A DNA stretch of 64,000 nucleotides from Agromyces flavus (GTDB lineage: Bacteria > Actinomycetota > Actinomycetes > Actinomycetales > Microbacteriaceae), in contig NZ_LT629755.1 in the NCBI RefSeq assembly GCF_900104685.1, positions 1,612,001-1,676,000 on the forward strand, written 5' to 3'. The notes under the pieces are model-generated. The model did not search any database and was not told the origin of the DNA. It was given only the letters and a program-made list of their open reading frames with translations. Shown here piece by piece: positions 8,113 through 14,937 of this stretch. Position 1 is the stretch's first letter; each line of letters starts with the position of its first letter. A program made the translations under genes and the position numbers.

Positions 8113-8478
8113 ATGGATGTCGAGGTCGTTCGCAGCGGCGGCATCGCAGGGCTCCGGCTCTCGTGGACGGTGAACGTCGACGACCAGCCCGACCCCGAGG
8201 AATGGGTGCTCCTCATCGAGCGCCTCCCGTGGGGCGAGACGCCCGAGGCGCCGCTGGAGCCCGATCGCTACACGTACCGGATCCGGTGCGAGCCGCACGA
8301 GGAGACCCTCGCCGAGCGGCAGGTCACCGGGCCGTGGCGCGACCTCGTCGACCGTGTGCGGGATGTCGCCGAACCCGAACGGGCACCCCGCCCCACCGCC
8401 GACGACCGCCCGCCGGTCAACTCCGATCCGTCGTCGGGGCCGCCGTCGGCACGGCGGCGGCCGAAGCCCGGCTGCTGA
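8113..8478 (+). CDS. Emfourin-like protealysin inhibitor
   Basis: The 121-residue protein begins VEVVRSGGIAGLRLSWTVN, the opening typical of emfourin (M4in), the slow tight-binding inhibitor encoded next to protealysin genes. The conserved core runs to about residue 85 (TYRIRCEPHEETLAERQV); the last 35 residues are Pro/Arg-rich and look disordered. The gene starts 10 bp after the protease stop, the arrangement described for protealysin/emfourin operons. Its last 62 bp overlap, tail to tail, the end of the YhhN gene on the other strand, so the tail coding sequence is used on both strands. Identification rests on the N-terminal motif and on position. Confidence 0.85.
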   Translation: MDVEVVRSGGIAGLRLSWTVNVDDQPDPEEWVLLIERLPWGETPEAPLEPDRYTYRIRCEPHEETLAERQVTGPWRDLVDRVRDVAEPERAPRPTADDRPPVNSDPSSGPPSARRRPKPGC

Positions 8479-9127
8479 GCTCACCGGTCAGGTCGCGCGA
8501 CCGTCGCAGCACGCCGAACGCGATGAGCCACTGCGCGCCGAGGTAGGTCGACATCACGACGAGGTCGTGCATTGCGAACTCGTAGCCCGGCAGGAAGCGA
8601 CCCAGGGCCAGGATCGTGTCGGACACGACGAACAGCGCGCCGCCGACGGCGACGAGCCCTCCGACGCGTCCGGCGAACGCCGCCATGGCGCCGAGCACGA
8701 GCCCGTAGGCGGCGACCGGGGCGATGAGCGCGCCGAGGTGCGGCGCCAGCAGCGCGAGGAAGCCCGCGTACCAGGCCAAGTACACGGCGGTCCATGCGGG
8801 GAACCGCCCTCCGCCACGCGACTCGCGCGCGAACAGCACGACGTAGGCGAGGTGCGCGGCGAGGAAGCACAGCAGGCCGACGATGAACCAGGTCGCGCCG
8901 GACCCGGTGAGCGCGGCATCCCCCGCCCAGGAGAGCCCGATCGCGGCGAGCAGCAGCACGATCGTCGCGGAGCGACGACGTCCCCGGCCCAACCAGAGCA
9001 CCGCCACGGCGAGCGCCGGCATCAGGAGGAGCTTGGTGACGGTCACGGCCGCACCGTCGAGACCGCCGACCAGCACCACGAGGTGCACCGCGGACAGCAC
9101 GGCATAGGGCACGAAGGGCAGCGGCAC
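8417..9127 (-). CDS. YhhN (lysoplasmalogenase-like) membrane protein
   Basis: The 236-residue protein has about eight transmembrane helices and the YhhN family pattern: KLLLMPALAV, LSWAGDAALT (the conserved W-x-GD), FLAAHLAYVVLF, and VVSDTILALGRF with the conserved Ser-Asp. In animals the homologues TMEM86A/B cleave the vinyl-ether bond of lysoplasmalogens; the bacterial role is unproven. A GTG start at 9127 leaves a single base after the stop of the anti-sigma gene, so it is the last gene of the sigma-factor unit. Its 3' end overlaps the inhibitor gene on the opposite strand. Confidence 0.85.
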   Translation of the reverse strand: MPLPFVPYAVLSAVHLVVLVGGLDGAAVTVTKLLLMPALAVAVLWLGRGRRRSATIVLLLAAIGLSWAGDAALTGSGATWFIVGLLCFLAAHLAYVVLFARESRGGGRFPAWTAVYLAWYAGFLALLAPHLGALIAPVAAYGLVLGAMAAFAGRVGGLVAVGGALFVVSDTILALGRFLPGYEFAMHDLVVMSTYLGAQWLIAFGVLRRSRDLTGELSSRASAAAVPTAAPTTDRS

Positions 9128-9128
9128 G

Positions 9129-9917
9129 TCAGGTCTCCGTCAGCTCGCCGCGGACGATGGAATCCCCCGAGTGGGCCGGGTCGCCGTCGACGGGCTCGGC
9201 GGACACGTCGACGAGCGGGTATTCGGAGAGGTCGATGCCGTCGGGGACCGAGAAGCGCCCCGACGATCCCTCGAGGAGGCCGAGGCTCACCAGCCCCGAG
9301 GCATCCGACCTGATGAGCCACACCTCGCGGACGTCGCCCGCGGGGACGGCGGCGTCGAGGTCGACGACGATCGACCGGCCGCCTCCGGGATCCTCCTCGA
9401 CCGTCGCGTGACCCGTCGCGTCGTCCCAGCCGGGGAATGCGGCGAGGTCGGCGCTCGCGAGCACCACGGACGTGGGCTGCGGCGCCGGAGATCCGCCGTC
9501 GGTGCCGAGTCCGGCGAGCGCGATGCCGATCCCGACGCCGGCGAGGATTCCACCCACGGCCGCCGCCAAGGCGACCGGCCACCATGCGCGCCGAGGCCGG
9601 GCGGTGAGCGGGGCGACCGGCCGCGGCTCGGGTTCCAAATCGGCGGACTCGTCGAGCGGCTGGGGTGCGAGCGGGTCGGTCGCCAGTTCGGGCGCGAGGC
9701 CCAGCTCGGCGTGGATGCCCGCCCACACGGAGGACGGCGGTGCGTCGAATCCGTCATCGCTCGCGCCGCCGCGTCCGAGCGCGACCGTGCGCACGAGCGC
9801 GTCGTACTCGGTGCGGCACTCCGCGCACGCGTCGAGGTGGGCACGGGCCGCGTCATCGGGCTCGCGGCCGTCGAGCGCGAGCACGGCGAGCTCGTCAGGC
9901 TCGATGTGGTCCATCAT
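9129..9917 (-). CDS. rskA: Anti-sigma-K-type factor (RskA family)
   Basis: The 262-residue protein has an N-terminal zinc-finger anti-sigma motif, HLDACAECRTEY (H-x3-C-x2-C, about residues 27-34), an acidic/Pro linker, one transmembrane helix (about 112-136) and an RskA C-terminal domain outside the membrane (VREVWLIRSDASGLVSLG, RFSVPDGIDL). It should bind the adjacent ECF sigma factor and release it when the outer domain is cleaved. Two adjacent ATG codons compete; GGGAGG is 3 nt before 9917 and 6 nt before 9914. The start overlaps the sigma gene's stop by about 20 bp, a sign of coupled translation. Confidence 0.88.
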   Translation of the reverse strand: MMDHIEPDELAVLALDGREPDDAARAHLDACAECRTEYDALVRTVALGRGGASDDGFDAPPSSVWAGIHAELGLAPELATDPLAPQPLDESADLEPEPRPVAPLTARPRRAWWPVALAAAVGGILAGVGIGIALAGLGTDGGSPAPQPTSVVLASADLAAFPGWDDATGHATVEEDPGGGRSIVVDLDAAVPAGDVREVWLIRSDASGLVSLGLLEGSSGRFSVPDGIDLSEYPLVDVSAEPVDGDPAHSGDSIVRGELTET

Positions 9918-10464
9918 CCACCTCCCATCGTGTGCGCAGCCGGGTCAGGCTGCGTCGGACATGGCTCTTCACCGTGCCGATCGGGAGCCCCATGGCCTCC
10001 GCGATCTGCGAGTGGCTGAGCTGGTCGTAGAACGCCAGCTGCATGACGCGTCTCGGCACGGGCTCGAGGCGCTCCAGCTCCTCGGCCACCATGACCCGCT
10101 CGGCGAGGTCGTCATCGGCGGCCGTGGGGCCGATCGTCGCCTCGGAGACGAGCGTCTCCTCGAGGCGACGGGCGCGAGACCGCGCCTCGTGCGCATCGGC
10201 GATGCGGTGCTTCGTGATGCCCACGAGCCACGCGCTCAGGCTCGAGCGGGCCAGGTCGAACGTGTGCCGACCGCGCCACGCCGAGATGTACACCTGCTGC
10301 GTCACGTCTTCAGCGTCGGAGCGATCGCCCAGCGATCGGAGCGCGAGGCGAAACACCAGTGCGGACCAGCGGGCGTACGCCTCGCGGAGCGCTCGCTCGT
10401 CACCCGAGGCGAAGACCCTCGCGAGCTCCTGGTCGTCGAGGTCGGCGAATGAGGTCGTGGTCAC
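9895..10464 (-). CDS. sigK: ECF RNA polymerase sigma factor (SigK-like)
   Basis: A sigma-70 region 2 (SDAEDVTQQVYISAWRGR) and region 4 (RRVMQLAFYDQLSHSQIAEAM and GTVKSHVRRSLTRLR, the recognition helix) make up nearly the whole 189-residue protein, the size of ECF factors. Together with the overlapping zinc-type RskA anti-sigma downstream this is the SigK/RskA arrangement. The start used is GTG at 10464. An in-frame ATG at 10566 with GGATGGAG eight bases upstream would add 34 Pro/Ala/Arg-rich residues and cannot be excluded. Upstream genes encode a sortase and a DUF4397 protein, so the regulon may include surface proteins. Confidence 0.88.
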   Translation of the reverse strand: MTTTSFADLDDQELARVFASGDERALREAYARWSALVFRLALRSLGDRSDAEDVTQQVYISAWRGRHTFDLARSSLSAWLVGITKHRIADAHEARSRARRLEETLVSEATIGPTAADDDLAERVMVAEELERLEPVPRRVMQLAFYDQLSHSQIAEAMGLPIGTVKSHVRRSLTRLRTRWEVDDGPHRA

Positions 10465-10583
10465 CGCGTGACGTTCACCCCTTCGTGGACCGTCGAGACG
10501 CCCCGCGTCATGGGCGACGGGCGCGGGCGGCGCGGGCACGATCACCGGCGGCACCGGCATCAGCATAGCGACGCTCCATCCGT

Positions 10584-11255
10584 TCAGGTGGCGGGAACGG
10601 CCGTCACCACGAGGTTCGAGAGATAGCGGCGGTTCGCGTAGTCGAATTCGCCGCCGCACGTCACGAGCGTGAGACGCGGCGCACCGGATCGGTCGAAGGC
10701 GGCGTCCCAGTCGACGTCGGCCTTCTCGATCACCTGCATCGACTCGACCGCGTACGCATGACGCTCGCCCGCCGCATCCGTCACGACGACCTCGGTGCCG
10801 GGTGCCGCGTCCTTCAGCCGCGCGAACGGGAGCACGTCGTAGGTGAGCGAATCGACGTGCGCCGCGATGACGGTCGATCCGGCCGCACTCGCTGGCGCCG
10901 GGCCCCATCGGTACCAGGCGGCGATCGCCGGGTCCTCGAAGAGGCCCATGCGCCCCTGGTTGTCCAGCCCGACCGGTCTCACGGAGACGTCGATGCCGAG
11001 CGCCGGCACCTCGAGCCGCGTCGGTTCGGGCGGAGCGGCGGGCTGGTCGTCGAGAGCGGCCGACTGTCGCGGGATGTCCGGCAGCGGGGCCGGCGTGGCG
11101 GCCGCCGCGGGTTCCGAGACGGCTTGCGGCGGGTCGGATGCCACCGCGCCGCCGATCCCCGGCGGCGGCGCGGTGCACCCGGCCATCAGGCCGACCACGA
11201 CGGAGGCCGCGACCAGGGGCCCGATCCCCCCGGCCACGACCTCCGAACCCGGCAT
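10584..11255 (-). CDS. Class F-type sortase, lipoprotein-like N-terminus
   Basis: The 223-residue protein has the sortase catalytic residues: H133 in VIAAHVDS, C200 in LTLVTCGG and an Arg at 209/210 in ANRRYLSN. It lacks the extra helices of classes A-D and matches the short class F/E enzymes of actinobacteria. The N-terminus is hydrophobic and ends in LMAGC (C27), a good lipobox, so the enzyme may be lipid-anchored rather than held by a helix. It begins 5 bp after the DUF4397 gene, whose product ends in a helix plus basic tail, a plausible partner although no clear LPxTG-type motif is visible there. Confidence 0.88.
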   Translation of the reverse strand: MPGSEVVAGGIGPLVAASVVVGLMAGCTAPPPGIGGAVASDPPQAVSEPAAAATPAPLPDIPRQSAALDDQPAAPPEPTRLEVPALGIDVSVRPVGLDNQGRMGLFEDPAIAAWYRWGPAPASAAGSTVIAAHVDSLTYDVLPFARLKDAAPGTEVVVTDAAGERHAYAVESMQVIEKADVDWDAAFDRSGAPRLTLVTCGGEFDYANRRYLSNLVVTAVPAT

Positions 11256-11260
11256 GCGGA

Positions 11261-12094
11261 TCAGCGCTCCGCCTTCGCGGTCGCGATCCGCCGGACGCCC
11301 ACCACGGCGAGCGCGAGCATCGCGAGTGCGCCGAAGCCGATCGCCGCCCAGAGCCGCATCTGCTGCTCGGGCGAGTTCGTCGCGACGAGACCAGCGGATC
11401 CCGCGGGCACGCCGTCAGGGCTCGAGTGCATCCCTGCCACGGTCTGGACCGCGAGCGCCAGGTTGCCGTCGTCGAGGCTGCCCCACGCGTAGGCGATGGT
11501 CAGCGTGCCCTCGGCGACCTCGACGTCGGCCGGGCCGAGAACGGGCTCGGTCGTGCCCGCTGCGGCGATCGACGCGGACACGGTGCCGGCCGGGAGATCG
11601 AGCGTCGCCTCGCGCGGGTTCTCCAGCCCGGAGACGACGGCCTCGCCGCCCGCGAGCACGTCGACCGCCGGAGCGGCCGCGACATGGCGGACGGTCAGCC
11701 GGCCCTGCCCGGCCGGGATCTCGGAGACGTCGTTGGTGAAGAGCGTCGCCGTCGGGTTGCCCTCGACGTCGAGATGCGCGACGGCGGTGTAGTTGCCGCC
11801 TGCCTCGAGCGTGAGGTCGACGGGCCCGATCGCCGGATCGGACGCGTCCGCGGCGTCGGATGCCGTGATCGCGACCGAGTACGTACCGGCCGGCAGTTCG
11901 AGCGGACCGGCGAGGTCGCCGGGCGCGAAGTCGTCGAGCGTCAGCTCGTCGTCGACGTACACGTCGACCGTCAGGTCGGGCACGCCGTGGAGCACCGAGA
12001 GCATCGCCGCGTCCTCGGCGGCGTTGGCCGGTGCCACGGCGCCCAGGGCGACGAGCGCGCCCGCGCCGAGCCCGGCGATGAGGATCTTGTTCAT
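11261..12094 (-). CDS. DUF4397 surface protein
   Basis: The 277-residue precursor has a signal peptide (MNKILIAGLGAGALVALG, cleavage near PANA-AED) and two DUF4397 beta-domains: VLHGVPDLTVDVYVDDELTLDDF followed by YTAVAHLD (cited in part), and VRHVAAAPAVDVL later. A C-terminal helix (about 243-266) is followed by RRIATAKAER. GGAGGG a few bases upstream fixes the ATG at 12094. The gene is first in a minus-strand unit with sortase, ECF sigma, anti-sigma and YhhN. DUF4397 proteins are secreted adhesion-like repeats of unknown ligand. It probably stays at the membrane or is handed to the wall by the neighbouring sortase. Confidence 0.88.
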   Translation of the reverse strand: MNKILIAGLGAGALVALGAVAPANAAEDAAMLSVLHGVPDLTVDVYVDDELTLDDFAPGDLAGPLELPAGTYSVAITASDAADASDPAIGPVDLTLEAGGNYTAVAHLDVEGNPTATLFTNDVSEIPAGQGRLTVRHVAAAPAVDVLAGGEAVVSGLENPREATLDLPAGTVSASIAAAGTTEPVLGPADVEVAEGTLTIAYAWGSLDDGNLALAVQTVAGMHSSPDGVPAGSAGLVATNSPEQQMRLWAAIGFGALAMLALAVVGVRRIATAKAER

Positions 12095-12211
12095 GGTTCC
12101 CTCCAGGTCGGCCCCGCGAGGCGGAGCGTCGAGATTGCCTGTCACCACCTACTTCCGGGGCGACGGGCGATCTGGATGCACCTGAATGGAGATTCCTCGA
12201 GCGCACACGGC

Positions 12212-12248
12212 GAAGGCCGGCCCGGACCAGGTGGTCCGGCCGGCCTTC
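12212..12248. terminator. Hairpin terminator after the FKBP gene
   Basis: GAAGGCCGGCCCGGACCA pairs perfectly with TGGTCCGGCCGGCCTTC across a 2-base loop. On the minus strand it follows the FKBP stop codon at 12273 by 25 bp. It also lies in the upstream region of the DUF4397 gene, so it isolates the two transcripts. No T tract. Confidence 0.7.
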
Positions 12249-12272
12249 GGGTGAAGCGGATGTCGCGGCGCG

Positions 12273-12644
12273 TCAGCTCACGCCGAGCAGGTCGATCACG
12301 AAGATCAGCGTCTTGCCCGAGAGCTGGTGCCCGCCGCCCGCGGGGCCGTACGCCTTGTGCGGCGGGACGGTGAGCTTGCGGCGACCGCCGACCTTCATGC
12401 CGGGGATGCCCTCCTGCCAGCCGGAGATCAGCGCCTGCAGCGGGAAGTTGATGGACTGGCCGCGGCTCCACGAGGAGTCGAACTCCTCGCCGGTCTCGTA
12501 CTCGACGCCGAGGTAGTGCACGTCGACCGTCGAGCCGGGCGTCGCCTCGGGGCCGTCGCCCACGACGATGTCCTCGATGACCAGGTCGGCGGGTGCCGGA
12601 CCCTCGGGAGCGTCGACCTCGGGCTTGCTGTTGGTGTCAGTCAT
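12273..12644 (-). CDS. FKBP-type peptidyl-prolyl cis-trans isomerase
   Basis: The 123-residue protein is a single FKBP domain: VDVHYLGVEYETGEEFDSSW, then FPLQALISGWQEGIPGMKVGGRRKLTVP and LIFVIDLLGV (each cited in part) are the conserved strands that form the active-site pocket. There is no signal peptide or lipobox, so it acts in the cytoplasm, assisting proline isomerisation during folding. In-frame codons upstream would add up to 16 residues, but the conserved family N-terminus begins at MTDTNSKPEV. It is flanked by its terminator and by an unusual stem-loop region upstream. Confidence 0.93.
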   Translation of the reverse strand: MTDTNSKPEVDAPEGPAPADLVIEDIVVGDGPEATPGSTVDVHYLGVEYETGEEFDSSWSRGQSINFPLQALISGWQEGIPGMKVGGRRKLTVPPHKAYGPAGGGHQLSGKTLIFVIDLLGVS

Positions 12645-12720
12645 GCGCACCATCCAAACGGAAACCGGGCCCGGCGGACAACCGTCCACCACGCACTTGC
12701 GCCAACCGCGAACATCTTGC

Positions 12721-12804
12721 AGTCTGAAGCCCTAAAGACTCGTCGCCCCGTAGAGATGTCGGCATTGCCACACCACAGGGCGACGAGTTTTTCCGTGTAC
12801 GGAA
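12721..12804 (+). other. Orphan stem-loop with T tract and alternative pairing, possible small RNA or attenuator
   Basis: On the plus strand ACTCGTCGCCC (12738-12748) pairs perfectly with GGGCGACGAGT (12778-12788) around a 29-nt loop and runs straight into TTTTT (12788-12792). Just before it AGTCT (12721-12725) can pair with AGACT (12736-12740), whose last bases are shared with the big stem, so the two helices exclude each other. After the T tract lies the palindrome TTCCGT-GT-ACGGAA (12791-12804). Both neighbouring genes are on the minus strand, so no plus-strand gene is served. A minus-strand terminator for DUF779 is possible but its T run is poor. Confidence 0.5.
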
Positions 12805-12866
12805 GCGTGACGGAACAACAGGCAGGCGGGCGATCGCCGCCCCGTGGTGCGGGTTCGATGCGCGGC

Positions 12867-13283
12867 TCACTCCTTCATGAGCCGCGAGCGGATGAGGAAG
12901 CGCACCCCCTCGGGCGCCTCGAGCGAGAACCCGCTCCCGCGTCCGGGGACGACGTCGACCGTGAGGTGGGTGTGCCGCCAGTAGCCGAACTGCTCGGCCG
13001 ACATCCAGAACGGCACGATGCGACCCGAGCCGAGGTCGAGCTCGCCGAGCAGCACGTCGGCCGCACTGGTCGCGAAGTCGCCGGCCGGGTAGCACATCGG
13101 GGCGCTGCCGTCGCAGCATCCGCCGGACTGGTGGAACATGAGCGGACCGTGCTTCGCCCACAGCGTCGCGAGCAGGACGCTCGCCGCGGGCGTGAGCTCC
13201 ACCCGCGGCGAGACGTCGCCCTCGATCGTGATGGACGCGACCACGCGGCCCGTCAGCTGGTCGATCGACATGGACTGCACCAT
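12867..13283 (-). CDS. DUF779 protein, partner of aldehyde dehydrogenase
   Basis: The 138-residue protein is a DUF779 member: FHQSGGCCDGSAPMCYP with its Cys cluster, then WRHTHLTVDVVPGRGSGFSLE. The function is unknown, but DUF779 genes very often accompany acetaldehyde/chloroacetaldehyde dehydrogenases, as here, where the gene starts 21 bp after the dehydrogenase stop. The cysteines and histidines suggest metal binding (inference). Two starts 12 bp apart are possible (13283, 13271) and neither has a strong ribosome binding site. Confidence 0.88.
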   Translation of the reverse strand: MVQSMSIDQLTGRVVASITIEGDVSPRVELTPAASVLLATLWAKHGPLMFHQSGGCCDGSAPMCYPAGDFATSAADVLLGELDLGSGRIVPFWMSAEQFGYWRHTHLTVDVVPGRGSGFSLEAPEGVRFLIRSRLMKE

Positions 13284-13304
13284 CTCAGATCAGTGCCATC
13301 CGGA

Positions 13305-14828
13305 TCAGAAGAACCCGAGCGGGTTCTCGCTGTAGCTGACGAGGAGGTTCTTCGTCTGCTGGTAGTGGGCGAGCGCCTGCTTGTTGTTCTCGCGACCGAT
13401 GCCCGAGGACTTGTAGCCGCCGAACGCCGCGCCCGCGGGGTACGCATGGTAGTTGTTGACCCACACGCGACCAGCCTGGATGTCGCGGCCCGCGCGATAC
13501 GCCTCGTTGCCGTTGCGGCTCCAGACGCCGGCGCCGAGCCCGTAGAGCGTGTCGTTCGCGATCGAGATCGCGTCGTCGTAGTCGCGGAAGCTCGTGACCG
13601 CGACGACGGGGCCGAAGATCTCCTCTTGGAACAGCCGCATGCGGTTCTCGCCTTCGAAGATCGTCGGCGCGACGTAGTAGCCGTCGCTGAGATCGCCGCC
13701 GAGGTCGACGCGCTCGCCGCCGAGCAGCAGCTTCGCGCCCTCCTGCTTGCCGATGTCGATGTAGCTCAGGATCTTCTCGAGCTGGTCGTTGGAGGCCTGA
13801 GCGCCGACCTGCGTCTCGGTGTCGAGCGGGTTGCCCTGGCGCGCCTGCTTGGTGCGCTCGATCGCGTCGTCGAGGAACGTGTCGTAGATCGACTTCTGGA
13901 TGAGCGATCGGCTCGGGCAGGTGCAGACCTCGCCCTGGTTGAACGCGAAGAGGCTGAAGCCCTCGAGCGCCTTGTCGTAGAACGAGTCGCGTCGGTCGGC
14001 GACCGACTCGAACACGATGTTGGGGCTCTTGCCGCCGAGCTCGACGGTCGACGGGATGATGTTGTTCGATGCGTACTGCAGGATGAGTCGGCCCGTCGTG
14101 GTCTCACCGGTGAAGGCGATCTTGCGGATGCGGTTCGAGGAGGCGAGCGGCTTGCCCGCCTCGACGCCGAAGCCGTTCACGACGTTCAGGACCCCCGCCG
14201 GCAGCAGGTCGGCGATGAGCTCGACGAGCACGAGGATCGACACGGGAGTCTGCTCGGCGGGCTTGAGCACGACCGCGTTGCCGGCGGCGAGCGCCGGCGC
14301 GAGCTTCCACACGGCCATGAGCAGCGGGAAGTTCCACGGGATGATCTGGCCGACCACGCCGAGCGGCTCGTCGAAGTGGTAGGCGACCGTGTCCTCGTCG
14401 AGCTGGGTGAAGCTGCCCTCCTGGGCACGGATGAGGCTCGCGAAGTAGCGGAAGTGGTCGCTCGCGAGCGGCAGGTCGGCGTTGAGCGGCTCGCGGATCG
14501 ACTTGCCGTTGTCCCACGTCTCGGCGACCGCGAGCAGCTCGCGGTTCTGGTCGATGCGGTCGGCGATGGCGTTCAGGATGCCGGCCCGGTGCGCGGCGCT
14601 CGTCCGGCCCCAGGCGGGCGCCGCGCGGTGGGCCGCGTCGAGCGCCGCCTCGATGTCGGCGGCCGTGCCGCGCGCGACCTCGGTGAACGGCTTGCCGTTC
14701 ACCGGTGAGATGTCGTCGAAGTAGGCGCCGTCGAGCGGCTTCACCCACTCGCCCCCGATGAAGTGCTCGTAGCGGGGCTTGAACTGGATCAGTGCGCCGG
14801 TGGTGCCGGGCGCGGCGTACACGGTCAT
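13305..14828 (-). CDS. NAD-dependent (acet)aldehyde dehydrogenase
   Basis: The 507-residue enzyme has all ALDH catalytic features: N166 in IIPWNFPLL, the E264 base in VELGGKSPN, catalytic C302 in NQGEVC and FGPVV in the C-terminal domain. Length, N-terminal [12 protein letters not shown] and C-terminal NPLGFF match the ExaC/AldA group that oxidises acetaldehyde or chloroacetaldehyde to the acid with NAD. GAGGAG lies 6 nt before the ATG. Upstream are a TAGCGT -10 box and four phased GCAAC repeats, then the gene for a GAF-containing regulator on the same strand, so expression is probably substrate-induced. DUF779 follows in the same transcript. Confidence 0.92.
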   Translation of the reverse strand: MTVYAAPGTTGALIQFKPRYEHFIGGEWVKPLDGAYFDDISPVNGKPFTEVARGTAADIEAALDAAHRAAPAWGRTSAAHRAGILNAIADRIDQNRELLAVAETWDNGKSIREPLNADLPLASDHFRYFASLIRAQEGSFTQLDEDTVAYHFDEPLGVVGQIIPWNFPLLMAVWKLAPALAAGNAVVLKPAEQTPVSILVLVELIADLLPAGVLNVVNGFGVEAGKPLASSNRIRKIAFTGETTTGRLILQYASNNIIPSTVELGGKSPNIVFESVADRRDSFYDKALEGFSLFAFNQGEVCTCPSRSLIQKSIYDTFLDDAIERTKQARQGNPLDTETQVGAQASNDQLEKILSYIDIGKQEGAKLLLGGERVDLGGDLSDGYYVAPTIFEGENRMRLFQEEIFGPVVAVTSFRDYDDAISIANDTLYGLGAGVWSRNGNEAYRAGRDIQAGRVWVNNYHAYPAGAAFGGYKSSGIGRENNKQALAHYQQTKNLLVSYSENPLGFF

Positions 14829-14880
14829 CGTGTCTCCTCATGACGTCGTCGTCAGGTGCCCTCGAAACGGGGCGTCCGTC

Positions 14881-14886
14881 ACGCTA
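14881..14886 (-). promoter_or_regulatory. Candidate -10 box of the aldehyde dehydrogenase operon
   Basis: TAGCGT reads on the minus strand 11 nt after the last of four GCAAC repeats and about 50 bp before the ATG. No -35 consensus is needed if the repeats recruit an activator that contacts RNA polymerase, as SARP regulators do. Position and spacing are seen; activity is inferred. Confidence 0.5.
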
Positions 14887-14891
14887 GGCGC

Positions 14892-14935
14892 GCAGGCGTT
14901 GCGCCTCGGTTGCCCGAGGGTTGCAGGGAGGTTGC
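14892..14935 (-). promoter_or_regulatory. Operator: four GCAAC direct repeats at exact 11-bp spacing
   Basis: Reading the minus strand, GCAAC begins at 14935, 14924, 14913 and 14902, an exact 11-bp period, so all copies lie on one face of the helix. The array starts 2 bp after the regulator's stop codon and ends just before a -10 box. The third repeat is also the loop of the perfect palindrome CCTCGG-GCAA-CCGAGG. Direct repeats with 11-bp period next to -10 are the known recognition pattern of SARP-type winged-helix activators, and the adjacent regulator has a SARP-like C-terminal half. Confidence 0.7.
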
Positions 14936-14937
14936 AG

